From Rhabditoides inermis (Eukaryota; Nematoda; Chromadorea; Rhabditida; Rhabditidae): a stretch of 64,000 nt of DNA. Below the pieces are notes generated by a model. It worked only from the letters and a program-made list of their open reading frames with translations, was not told the DNA's origin and ran no database searches. This document shows, in pieces, positions 55,601 to 63,594 of this stretch. The translations under genes and the position numbers were made by a program. The DNA lies in assembly GCA_963966185.1 (NCBI GenBank), contig CAWZYM010000151.1:815501-879500 (forward strand), read 5' to 3'. Each line of letters begins with the position of its first letter. The stretch's first letter is position 1.

Positions 55601-57809
55601 GACGGTGACACGGCGAGGGTCAATCTGGAAACATCGCCTTTAAACGTTTTCTTCTTGTAAGAGTGTTCAAAACACCCATCTGAATTATTATTTTATGAGA
55701 TGGAGTGATAAGGTATGTACAGGTGTGTACAGACCGGTATCGATCTGAACGCGTGAGCGTGATCTCTAATCATTGACGATCTTTAACTATGCGCATCCTA
55801 GTACGTTTCACATGCGTTATGAACTGTCCCATTGCTGGTGTGGTTAATGAATTCGTAGAACTCACTATCAGAGCATGGAAGAACGATACACAGAAAGGAT
55901 AAAACGAGTGAGTACGTTTCGAAAGTGCTGTTCTGTTCGCATTAGTGGAGTGGATAATGCATCGCATATAGCATAATCGAATGGAGAAAGTGCAAAAGAA
56001 GAAAGTGATAGTCAGTAGTCAGTACGCTTCACACAAACTATGAACTATACAAGCTGTGAACGAGATATGATTCTACGCGTTCTTTAGTAACCTATAATAG
56101 TACATCACATAGTAAGAAAACAACCTCCTTACCTGAGAGCAGGTTTGTGTTTGTAGTTTAGAATAGAAATAATAGTTTTATGCATGTGCTTCTGTTGAAT
56201 TGAGATAAACCCAAACAGAGGTACTTTACGCTTGTACTTTTCAAAAGAGAATGAATGTCCTTTTGTTGAATTTCGAAGAAATTCTTTTTTTTTTCAAATG
56301 TTAATGTATCAATGTATCAATGTATGTATCAATGTATCAATGTATCAATGTATTAATGTTAATGTACTGATAGTTTCACAGAAACTATCAGTATTTCTTC
56401 AAAGTAAATCAACAGATATAACAAACAACAACAATAACAACAACAATACAACGCGCGTGAACGACTACGCAAATCACAATCAGTGTGCACATTATCGCGC
56501 TCTCCCGCACAGATTCCGCATCACGAACCAATGAGCGCGCGGGGGCGGGACTAGTGATCGGGTCTTTCAGCGAATCAGCGAACAGCTGCACAACTGACAG
56601 ACGTGCAGACCTAACCAGCGAACATATTTTTGGGTCTTTAACTATTGTTTCATGTTTTGTTTTGGTTTATAGTTGTTCAACGGGCGATTTAGAGACAATA
56701 TCATGATATAACTCTGAAACATTTATTATTTGATTGATTTACAAGCGACCCTGGCGGCCCTGCGGTCCGAGGGGCTCTGCGCGCCGCTGGATAAAACCCA
56801 AACGATCGGCGCTTCGCGCCGATCCTAATTGACGTGAACATGCTCAGAGAGCAGACATGGTTAGTGTAATACAGATATGGTTAGTGTGATATCTCTGTTT
56901 CGCCTCCCACCCACCGATAGTCCCTTGCACTGTCCCGTCCGAGGGTCGAGTATCCGGGGCTGCCCACTCGGATGGTCGACTCGGTCCAGCGAGACTCGCG
57001 GCCTTGCTGAAAGAACAAGAACTTTGATTCGTCATGAGTATTTGATTAATGTCATACCTTTCGGCCGTTCTGATAATCGATCACAGGAATTTTCAGTTAG
57101 AAGGTAGCATCCGATACAAAAAGATGTTTAATCTCAAACGATAAATCATGTGATACGTTTCGGTAAGCGTAATTATACGATCACAATATGAGAAAAAAAA
57201 TATCCATCGTAATAGAAAAAAAATATCCACTCAAAAGTAGGCATATTTTAAGCGATATATGCCATACGTTTCAGCCCATTCTAATAATCAATCACATGAA
57301 CTTCTGTCAATCCATTGTCGCTGATACGTAATTGAACGTGCAAATGAACATATGTTTAAAATCAAACAGAAAACGTTAATTTAATAAACCCACCATATCC
57401 CTGCCCAGAGTGCTGTCCCTTCCGAGGGTGGAGTCCCGTCCGAACATGGCAGTGGCGGGTGTGTATGTGGCATGTGTGCCGGTTGTCCCCGCCCCCGTCG
57501 TCAGGGTGTCCCTGCCAGAGTCCCTGTCCATCCTGGCTACCGTGTCATTCACAGACGAGATGGTGGTGGGCGAGACGATGTCGCGCTCCCTGTGATACGT
57601 TATCAAGTATTGACTGAGTATATCGATTTATGGGATTGGTTATCGTACCTGTTGATGGGAATGTCTATCTCCTCCCTCGTCTCCTGTGTGATTGTCTCTG
57701 TGTAGTTGACTGGTCTGTCCCGCACATCCGGGGACACTGTCCTATACGTATGCGTCTCCGTCCACTCCCGCTGCGGACCCGCTGCGAATATATGTTCGTA
57801 TTCTAACAT
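34633..57809 (-). CDS. Filamin-like actin crosslinker (Ig-filamin repeats)
   Basis: Filamins are actin-binding scaffold proteins made of Ig-like repeats. Exons in phase: 57809 (ATG) or 57781 to 57649, 57589-57394, 57006-56915, 55637-55552, 38835-38753, 38427-38301, 35281-35198, 35143-35080, 35026-34953 and 34709-34633. The N-part is a Ser/Thr/Arg-rich linker with GRDSTLGRDSTLGRD repeats. Filamin marks follow: IDPRRVTVSGLQQG, AGPGQVEVEVTDPSGKPL, INFTPELVGDHEIAERYAGV, PVAGSPFTCRAYDPAKI and VGNLELALNEGRIPT. An alternative first exon (40081-40021, MVAPNQPSNNGKDVSEETRG) also joins 38835 in phase. Oddities: a 16.7-kb intron filled with retroelements, an LTR element in another intron, and an early stop in the middle of a repeat with no later exon, so the 3' end looks truncated. 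No CH actin-binding domain is in the window. Confidence 0.75.
35490..36212 (+). repeat. 5' LTR of the non-autonomous element
   Basis: Begins with TGTCGTGGATTCCACGAC, itself a palindrome. Ends CTGAACA. Confidence 0.95.
36213..37445 (+). other. Interior of the non-autonomous LTR element
   Basis: No gag or pol motif on either strand. The longest frame (115 codons, minus, 36587-36934) has no recognisable feature. 37130-37210 carries several TACCGTA words. Confidence 0.7.
37446..38168 (+). repeat. 3' LTR of the non-autonomous element
   Basis: 723 bp, matching 35490-36212 at all but two positions noticed. Confidence 0.95.
39153..39743 (-). repeat. LTR-like direct repeat, left copy
   Basis: 591 bp, near-identical to 47598-48186. 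On the minus strand it starts TGTGACAG and ends in CA. It contains, in promoter order, a CCAAT site (CCATTGGTCC), a GC box (CCCCGCCCC) and TATATAAA, so it reads as an LTR promoter firing leftward. It lies in the filamin intron between 38835 and the alternative first exon. No target duplication was found. Confidence 0.75.
40082..40540 (-). promoter_or_regulatory. Upstream region of the alternative filamin first exon
   Basis: GC- and CpG-rich from about 40090 to 40430, without repeats or ORFs of note. If the exon at 40021-40081 is real, this is its 5' UTR and promoter. Inference from position only. Confidence 0.35.
40697..41269 (-). pseudogene. Pol remnant: pre-RT linker fused to RNase H end
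   Basis: 41269-41072 reads LSNEEKEVIAKLFRQFSDV, typical just before gypsy RT. Immediately after, in another frame, come TDHQFLTHVLKGN and ELQTLDVDIKYIQGKSNVVA..DALSR, the end of RNase H. The whole RT palm is deleted and the frame shifts again after DALSR. Confidence 0.8.
41919..42493 (-). pseudogene. Retropepsin region of the decayed element
   Basis: Frame 42493-42281 contains SLNVPCEINDCRMLALFDTG, a retroviral-type aspartic protease flap and active site. A frame change then leads to PLIGVFKFDAPSIEAATGLG and VNYPTVVNF in 42299-41919. The frameshift falls near 42290. Confidence 0.7.
42388..43892 (-). CDS. Membrane-protein ORF between gag and protease of the decayed element
   Basis: ATG at 43892 opens a Gln-rich start (QQQQYVQQQQ), a helical segment (FYTEVDDSRRHLQNAKTELG), a first hydrophobic stretch (VGLLMLASITLLMGG) followed by cysteines, a second strong membrane segment (MIIVGGSCLWVALCCFYL) and a long acidic Asn/Glu/Ser tail (NNNEEEGSEETDSS). 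The last part is tandemly duplicated at DNA level, so an extra copy (42837-42388) follows before protease. A bitopic or two-pass protein at this place is odd for a gypsy element. It could be an envelope-like or membrane-anchored gag domain. Confidence 0.65.
42569..43486. repeat. Tandem duplication of ~450-bp unit
   Basis: Unit 42569-43016 and unit 43017-43486 are direct repeats (e.g. ATCTCACTCTC.GAATTGTCC and GTATCCACACATCCTGATCG occur in both). The duplicated protein segment is the second membrane span plus the acidic tail. Confidence 0.85.
44124..44738 (-). pseudogene. Gag of the decayed element
   Basis: About 204 codons from ATG at 44738 to a stop at 44124. Helical, with PSTFTGENPAEWKRFKRN, the tryptophan-containing gag motif shared by gypsy and Pao elements. 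A frame change near 44.0 kb separates it from the Gln-rich ORF. Confidence 0.7.
44739..47597. other. Leader-like region with reiterated GGATGACACCC motif
   Basis: No conserved ORF. A phrase close to ACGCAGGGATGACACCCxTCA recurs at about 44850, 45030 and 47120, with a variant at 45095. The same phrase occurs at 41410 and inside both LTR-like repeats (39440, 47885). It is followed by GA-rich sequence and often by CTTACCTG. 45800-46560 holds weak, unassigned frames. Confidence 0.55.
47598..48186 (-). repeat. LTR-like direct repeat, right copy
   Basis: 589 bp, matches 39153-39743 apart from a 2-base gap (TA at about 39173) and a few substitutions. Minus-strand TG...CA with CCAAT, GC box and TATA in order. 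It is followed directly on the plus strand by the non-LTR element. Confidence 0.78.
48187..49000 (+). pseudogene. Non-LTR retrotransposon ORF1 remnant
   Basis: Frames give MPSMPDVSLLIPELHTALAS, then RQRCAVLINLPE, RVYKDFDDVSDVFRMGDVG and TKPRLTKVVFSGSDAARSF, resembling the RRM-like core of CR1-type ORF1 proteins. It is followed by a Ser/Ala-rich end. A 26-bp unit around GTGTTTCGGATGGGCGACGT is triplicated at 48535-48610 and breaks the frame. Confidence 0.6.
49060..50755 (+). pseudogene. Non-LTR ORF2, endonuclease and RT 5' part
   Basis: APE-type endonuclease: PDIVLITESFLS (with stops upstream), RHGGGVL, AGDFNID, IDWILSY and GSSDHSTV. RT: ..ACYRPISICPAVSKVLERVI, QFGFRSKRS and DIVYFDYQKAFDKV. 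The frame is open from 49180 but earlier codons carry stops. It is cut at ..RGEILN by the Penelope-like insertion and resumes at 53455. Confidence 0.88.
50744..50755. repeat. Target-site duplicate, left, of the Penelope-like element
   Basis: AGATTCTTAACT, identical to 53443-53454. Confidence 0.9.
51060..52480 (+). CDS. Penelope-like reverse transcriptase
   Basis: Open from upstream of 51124 to about 52480. Motifs in order: LQVKTHKM, RPIISGVDGPTDRVS, motif A SFDVEALYTNVD, motif B YRQVRGLCMGNRLAPILA, and catalytic YIDDVIVV. It ends with FLNAQISNKNGSFQTKWYRK and HPDYMKRAIV. A one-base shift near 52465 moves the frame to the endonuclease ORF, so a single-polypeptide RT-EN product is currently broken. 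Confidence 0.93.
52440..53153 (+). CDS. Penelope-like GIY-YIG endonuclease domain
   Basis: In the frame following the RT. Linker (YRDLSSDMALAICKSNGY), a CxxC-type zinc segment (CNTRSCLVCPF), then the GIY-YIG nuclease: TIYRISCDLC, HYIGQTGRPLKTRIAEHKR, and a VIGRHIMDSHP helix. Stop TGA at 53151-53153. The last 65 codons lie in the inverted-repeat arm. Confidence 0.9.
   Translation, partial: SDCENSRSACYRDLSSDMALAICKSNGYDVTRTGTGGRSRPLSHSLPRVSPDSSRNVLPTLCLPFIDDSLSSALRHYVRKSGLEIAVVDKPGPSLRSLLCNNRRYDTSCNTRSCLVCPFGREGDCQKKGTIYRISCDLCSEHYIGQTGRPLKTRIAEHKRAGGVIGRHIMDSHPREKTSFTVTIIAVEPYPKRRCTVEALEIKNTNPILNRKYELDSHTSTVSLVPINLDFRCSRID
53320..53343 (+). ncRNA. Hammerhead-ribozyme-like core in the Penelope tail
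   Basis: CTGATGA, a short stem (GGC/GCC around CTAGT), then GAAAC: the conserved hammerhead core order. Penelope-like elements are known to carry hammerhead ribozymes. The outer stems were not established. Confidence 0.55.
53443..53454. repeat. Target-site duplicate, right, of the Penelope-like element
   Basis: AGATTCTTAACT, identical to 50744-50755. Confidence 0.9.
53455..54739 (+). pseudogene. Non-LTR ORF2, RT 3' part
   Basis: Continues WLRDFLSGRELRVKVG, then SGVPQG followed by a TGA where this RT family has Ser, then VLGPLLFIIYL. A frame change follows to IRAFADDIKVYIS (the FADD catalytic box) and a long thumb and C-terminal region (LGLQVDTTGNPAI, LYKTYVLLLLEFASPVWN) open to 54739. The element is inactive by at least one stop and one frameshift besides the insertion. 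Confidence 0.88.
54740..55551. other. Remaining left part of the 16.7-kb filamin intron
   Basis: AT-rich, with no ORF or repeat of note. It may include the 3' UTR of the non-LTR element. No simple tail marking its end was seen. Confidence 0.5.
56150..56290 (+). mobile_element. MITE family, single-arm copy
   Basis: Contains GAGCAGGTTTGT, TTATGCATGTGCTTCTGTTG and GTACTTTTCAAAAGAGAATG, the arm sequence of MITE B. It lacks the partner arm. Lies in a filamin intron. Confidence 0.75.
56305..56366. repeat. TATCAATG minisatellite
   Basis: About eight head-to-tail copies of an 8-10-bp unit (TATCAATG/TATGTATCAATG). A (CAA)n-like run follows at 56424-56450. Confidence 0.9.
56500..56600. promoter_or_regulatory. 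CCAAT/GC-box cluster in a filamin intron
   Basis: AACCAATGAGCGCG, GGGGGCGGGAC and two AATCAGCGAA words within 60 bp. A promoter role is a guess. Confidence 0.25.
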
Positions 57810-58720
57810 GTAGTAGAATAGCGTATCCTACTATAGGCGTTAGTAACAGGTCCATCAATCCATCCAATAATGATCCTATAAAACTTTTATTATTATAGCA
57901 TAGATGCCTATCCGGCTGTTTGTAGTTATCTCATACGTTTCATGTATCACATTTCTATTTGCTACTGCATTGTTGTCTTAATACGCTCCAGTTTGGACAC
58001 GAACTCCACCCATCTCTTATCCATTGCTATAGACACTTTCAGATGCAATACGCTTCATGTGTTTCAACACGAGGGAACATTGCATTTCCACACGACTCTC
58101 CACTCACCACTCTAAGTTTCACGCAACACATTTATCTCCCATGATATTGCTGTTCTAATCTAATACTCCCTCAACCTACCTACTAATATTTCTTCGTTTT
58201 TTTCATACCTATCCTCACTCATCTCTCTCCCTGGACCAAACTTTCAGAAGCAATACGGTGTATGCACCACATTGGCGTTCACCACATTGGCACCACTGAC
58301 GTTGTTGTTTCAATGGATTGTTGACTTCACTTTGCCTTTCCACTCGACTCCCCACCCACCACTGTCCCTAATCAATTACCACTTTTATAAGCAATACGTT
58401 TCACGCATCACATCATCACATGTATGTTTTTCACAGTGATTCTGTTTCAATGCCTCTTTCTCAACAATTACAACCAGCGCGGCAGCGCTGGTTGGTTTGT
58501 GTTAAGACTAGTCGCGCGCTAGAATCGGCAAAAGGCGACTGAACGAAAGGTCCCTTAGAATCTTTGCGAGAACAATGTGATTCTGATAGATGTTATCGTT
58601 AACAGGATGTTAGAAAATGGTTAAGTTTCGATTTTGGTAACGCTAGCTGTTGTAGGAAGCGAGATACGCGCGCGCGCGCCCTGAGGGGCAGGCAATCTCC
58701 CGTGTACGGATGATTTTCTA
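57810..58720. other. Gene-poor stretch upstream of filamin exons
   Basis: No exon seen. ACGTTTCA-type words recur (57935, 58400). 58485-58505 is a small hairpin (CCAGCGC...GCGCTGG). It may contain the promoter for the transcript starting at 57809. Confidence 0.45.
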
Positions 58721-58721
58721 G

Positions 58722-58775
58722 GAAGGGGGGGGGGGGGGGTGGCGCGCACCGGCTGCCCCCCCCCCCCCCCCCCAG
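58722..58775. repeat. Facing G and C homopolymers
   Basis: A run of about 15 G is followed within 20 bp by a run of about 18 C, so one strand can form a long G:C hairpin and also G-quadruplexes. An adjacent (CG)n run lies at 58668-58679. Confidence 0.9.
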
Positions 58776-58854
58776 CAGACAGGGAGTGCACATTCCGCAC
58801 TGCCTATGGATTGCACTGATATCATTCAGATCGCGTGCCCTGCCGTGCGCACAG

Positions 58855-58920
58855 TAGTGTTGTGGTTAGCGATTGCGCCCGTTGAGACACATGGCTCGAG
58901 TTCGGTTCCGGCTGGCAGCA
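58855..58920 (+). repeat. tRNA-like sequence
   Basis: A-box-like GTGGTTAGCGATTGCG and B-box-like GAGTTCGGTTCCGGC at tRNA spacing. Acceptor pairing is poor, so a pseudogene or SINE head. Confidence 0.5.
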
Positions 58921-59126
58921 AACCTTTTGTAATATATGATTTTACATAGAAATGACATTGGAATTGTAAATTTTCCCATCAGCATTACCTAAACTCTTTT
59001 TTGCAAAGTTTATACAATTTTGGACTCAACAAGGTGGGTGAACTGTTGGATTTCTTTAAACAAAAATGTTTTGTGGTTCATGTTAATGTAGATAGATTTA
59101 TATGAAATCCAATAAAAGTACATTCA

Positions 59127-59894
59127 TTATCTTTTAAAAGGACTTCCGTAAGAGAAGAGTTTGTGTTACTCAACGTAATGCAACAAAAGCTCATGCATTT
59201 TATAAATCGAAATAGTACACAAACCTGCTCCAATAGTTCAACAAGATATATATATGGCGGTAAAACGCAAAATTTTTATTTCGTGTCATTTTCATCGCTC
59301 TGGATGGAAGAAAAGGCAACACCAGATTTTCACGAAAAAAATCATAGTAAATTAATTAAACGCGTAGAATCGAATGGTGTTAGTCGTTTTTGTTGTATCG
59401 AGGCGAAAAGATCTCAAAAAAATAAAATATGAATTTTTTTCAATTTTTTGATCATAACTTTTTTCTTTTTTGTTTTATGAAAAAAATGTGAATGTACAAA
59501 AAGTCCTATAATATCAAGACAAATCGAACAAACCATTCAAAAATAGTTTTGGACAAAAACTGACTGATTTGAGGTCATGGTCCCTTAACTGACCAAATTT
59601 GCATATTGGGACAAAATCACCTATACTACCTTGTAGAGCACCTTTGAAAACCCCTATAACCGCGCACTAAGTTCCTAGGTTCCACCTCGTCCGATTCTTA
59701 CGCGGATCGTGTGATATATAATCGATCGGATACCGAAATCAATTTGCCGACGTACAACATTTGCTCGCATTAGTTTTTATTGCAGAAAGAGCAGGTTTGT
59801 TTACTATTTCGATTTATAAAATGCATGAGCTTTTGTTGCATTACGTTGAGTAACACAAACTCTTCTCTTACGGAAGTCCTTTTAAAAGATAATC
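59127..59894. mobile_element. MITE C, 768-bp palindromic element
   Basis: End arms of about 105 bp (59127-59230 and 59790-59894) are inverted copies (ATTATCTTTTAAAAGGAC and its complement, with CGTAATGCAACAAAAGCTCATGC inside). They share the AACCTGCTC ... ATGCATG..CTTTTGTTG core with MITEs A and B. The interior at 59570-59720 resembles the foldback element at 4200-5625, linking the two families. Confidence 0.85.
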
Positions 59895-60709
59895 GTATTT
59901 CCATTCTCCATAGACCTCTCCACTCACCACTCCATTCTCCATAGACCTCTCCACTCACCACTCGGGAGAGCTGAAACAGAAGTTGTCAGGGCTTTTCTAG
60001 TTCTATTCTTCAACAATGCTCTTACTACGCACTACGGGCTCTTATAACGATTTTTCTCTTATAACAACTCTTATAACAACTAACAATTTTGTAACTGCAC
60101 ACTCGTTAATTTTGACGAAATGATTTCGAAAACTGTGTGCATACGAGCATACGTTTCAAGATCAGATGAAACTCTGTGAGCATTGCAAAGACACAATTAG
60201 TACAATGCTTCGAACCGATTGGATATCAATATAATTCCTGTACGCACTGCGAAGTGTACGCAGTCGTAGTCGTTGTTGTGGTCGTCTCCACCTACTGCTG
60301 GCGCGGCTCTGCACAAAAGCTGTGATCTTTTAACAACAGTGACACTCAACTTTTTATGTCGAACAGCGGATGGAATAAAAATAAAAATAATGTAAACTGC
60401 TGTGAAAACCTCGATAATGGTTTGTAAAGTTACTTATTGTTAGTTTTGTCAGTCATCTGCGAATGATACATTGTTGTTACAATCTAAATTTCATTTAATT
60501 TTGCTCGTCCTCATATATTTTGTACTCGGAAATTTCTTTATTTCTTCCTAATTACACAAAAAACATATATTTTAACATGCCAGTCAGGTATCGAGTTATG
60601 TGCCAGAGGCTAGCGTCCCTTCCGAATGACAGTGATAGCCGTCGGCGGATCGGCACTCGATCGATCGCGTACCTGTCGCAGTTTCGCTCTCCCTACTTTC
60701 TCATTGATC
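59895..60709. other. Upstream region of the F-box gene
   Basis: A small tandem repeat lies at 59905-59960 (CTCCATAGACCTCTCCACTC twice). No exon seen. Confidence 0.5.
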
Positions 60710-62430
60710 ATGTCCGATCCACCGCCGCTGCCGAATGAGCTCATCCTGCACATTCTCTCCTATCTGGATCCGCGCTGTCTCATGATGGCTTGTGTGGCGT
60801 CGCCTCGACTCATGGAGCTATCCAAGAACTTTGAGGGATGGAGTATTGAGCTGCTATCGATCAGACATCTGCAGGTAAGCTGATAAGCGAAAAGTACTGA
60901 TTTCATGAAATACTTTTCAGCTCACCTATGTTTACGGGATTTCCCTTCCGAGCGGAAAGAGCGTTCCTTTCTTCATTGATCTCACATTCAAAGACACGTC
61001 TTATAAGAGCGGTGGAGTGAAAATGTGAGTATTTTTGTCGATTTCACTCACAAAATCACAGAGATACTACATAGTTGGGGGAACTACATAGTTGTGCTGT
61101 TCAGTGAAATGGATGCGTGGGCGGATGGCGTGTCGACTCCGCATCGAATCCTCACAGTCTGCTGTTCTTCTCCCTTGTTGGCAATGCGCAGATACATTCA
61201 CTCCACCCTCCGATATCGGAAAGTGCGCGGCATTGACTGGGTACGACACTCACTTTTATTTATGAATTTGTCACACCACGAGGATGCTTCACACATGAAT
61301 TGCCTGTGAACAGTGACACTTTTAGACACTTTTTTCGGACTATTTTTGGAAACAACTCGTTTTTCATATGTGGTTATTGTGATTTTATCCGTTTTTCAGA
61401 ACCTCACCCACATCCCACCGCAGTTTCTGGAGACAGTACTGGATGATATCGATGACATCGCATTTCCGAGAATGCACCAGTTACACATTCAACATACCAC
61501 AATTCATGGAAATGCATTTGCAAACGTGAAGTACAAGACAATCGCCGAGAGAATATGCATTTTGTGAGTTTCGCTACTGAAAGTACATTTCTATTCTTTT
61601 TTTAGGTTTACCGCAGATCATGTTGTATTCACGGACAAGTTTCACGAATCACCTGGCAATCCAGGATCGTTCCTTTCGGATGAAATATTCGACACTGATC
61701 TGGTAATTATATTTATAATCCGTTGGAACAACCAACAGCTTTCATCAGAAAAATTAAACATTTCTCTAACTACTCTGTCTCTCGTGGAATTTACGATAAA
61801 GGAGTCAAGATCAAAATCAGATGCTCGGCTGCGTTTCTTTGACGATGAACAAGAATCCAATCTGCGAGATCTCTCCGTATGTGTACACTTGTCTGCCGGC
61901 TGCCAGCATTCATTCCCACGATGTCCGATCTCCAATGAGTGAACTGGAACTGGCCACAAAAACCATCAAGGTGACAGTTTTCATTGATATCAGCATTAAT
62001 AATAATCAGTTTATCGCCGCATTCATGTAGACTGTTGGAAAATTGCTGGTATGATTTTTTCTTCTCCAGCGCAACCTACACAATTACGGTCGCTCGTTTT
62101 TCGAGCAGTCGCCGAGAAAGTGTTATTTGATCGCGACCGGAAGCGAGCAGATTAGTGACGTGATGAAGGATATCAAGGAACTCGTGGAGAAATCTAGATG
62201 GGATGTGACGGTAATTCATTATCATAATGTTTGCATAATTATATACTAATATACTTTAGAGAAGCGACTCGCAAATCATCGAATTCCGCTGGCACTTCCC
62301 GAAACCATGCGAAGGGTGAGTGTCATTTTTCGCAGACACCAAATATCGATATAATTTTTTCAGGCGACTGTGTGTCACACGTGCCACGAACGGAGTGATT
62401 TTGTTTCATTTCGGCCTGTTCGAAGCATGA
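60710..62430 (+). CDS. F-box protein (nematode SCF substrate-adaptor type)
   Basis: Nine exons in phase: 60710-60874, 60921-61024, 61105-61240, 61400-61563, 61606-61702, 61821-61970, 62070-62210, 62260-62315 and 62364-62430, giving 359 aa. The start PPPLPNELILHILSYLDPR is an F-box, the Skp1-binding part of SCF ubiquitin ligases. The remainder has no repeat I recognise (no Kelch, WD or clear LRR), so the substrate side is unknown. Nematodes carry large, fast-evolving families of such genes (family knowledge). Splice sites are standard and no break was seen. AATAAA at 62458-62463 follows the TGA. Confidence 0.85.
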
Positions 62431-62457
62431 ACTTTTATCGATTTCCACTTTACACTC

Positions 62458-62463
62458 AATAAA
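62458..62463 (+). terminator. Poly(A) signal AATAAA of the F-box gene
   Basis: 27 bp after the stop codon. Confidence 0.65.
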
Positions 62464-63071
62464 TCTTACTTTCAATGTATGTTTTTTGTATCGGCTAATT
62501 AACTCAAAATACTCAAAAATCAAAGTCCAGATAATAATAACACCGTAAGATTGATCGTGTTAGTGGGACACGGATGGTCCGGCTTGATACAGTACATGTC
62601 ATAAGCAAATTCTTCCTCTCTTCCTTTATATCATTTCATATTTCCCTGCTCGAAACACTCCGCGCAGACATTTTCCGCACTACAACTGACTACAACTGGC
62701 ACAAAGCTCCAACATCCTCCGCTTTCCGGCCTCTAACTGATGTCAACTGTAATCACACCACTTCCCGCGATTTAAGTTATTCGTGGTCTTTTAAAGTAGC
62801 AATTGTACGTTCATTTATTAGTGAGAATTATACTTTTCAAAGTAGCACCTGCAAGCGCTAATTGCGTCGGCAACGGCATATGTGATGCAGTATAAAACTC
62901 TTGTTTCCTGCCTTTCCATTGCTGTAAGATATCGATGGACGTGACAATATGTGAACAACTCGTGTTAATAAAATACTTTCAATATGCCCCATTTGTTCAT
63001 GGTCCAATCTACCTAGTATGGTAACTATTTGAAAAACACCGTGTCATTGTATTGTTTAACACACCTTGTAG
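62464..63071. other. Spacer right of the F-box gene
   Basis: No recognisable exon or repeat. It should contain the promoter, and possibly the first exon, of the receptor-like gene that follows. Confidence 0.45.
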
Positions 63072-63573
63072 TTTGTACTTTATATTCCGTCGCATATTGC
63101 GCAGGAATCAAGCATTTCTTCTTCATTATCTGGTGAGTTTAAGTTTTTTTTCCCTATAAAGCATTTTGTTTTTACAACACCTAAGTATTATCCTATTATT
63201 GATTGTATAGGTCATATCCAGACAGAAATCGGAAAAAAGTTCAAGAAAGTTCACGACAGTTCATTTTGTGTTGCGGATGTGATGTTCAAGTTTGAGAAGA
63301 AAAAAATTGCTATTAGCCTTTCTAAAAAAAAAAGTCGACGCGCCGCTTATAATGGACATTTTTTCATGACAGCATTGTGCATTCTTAATTGAAGTTATAC
63401 TACGAAAACTGGCTTTACACAGTTGTTCGTATTAGTTTTGAATTCGCATTCAGTTCTGGCTAATCTTCGTGGACGTAATGAATCTGCTCACTGCTCCCAT
63501 CATGCTTCTTCCCCTTCCTGTCGGCTATTCCAATGGTTTCATCGCCTCGCAGGGCGGATTGTACATTATGGTG
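63072..63573 (+). CDS. Receptor-like multi-pass protein, two exons (partial)
   Basis: Exon-like blocks 63072-63132 (LYFIFRRILRRNQAFLLHYL, like the end of TM1 plus loop) and 63454-63573 (FWLIFVDVMNLLTAPIMLLP ... GGLYIMV, two hydrophobic parts) join in phase 0 with GTGAGT donors. It looks like the start of another serpentine receptor, family undetermined. The first exon was not found and the rest runs off the window. Confidence 0.4.
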
Positions 63574-63594
63574 GTGAGTAGAGATGGTCCGGTT

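Noticed and set aside
63186..63400. Open frame HIQTEIGKKFKKVHDSS... as an exon of the receptor-like gene
   Set aside because: Lysine-rich reading through A-runs with no membrane character; the flanking exons join in phase without it.
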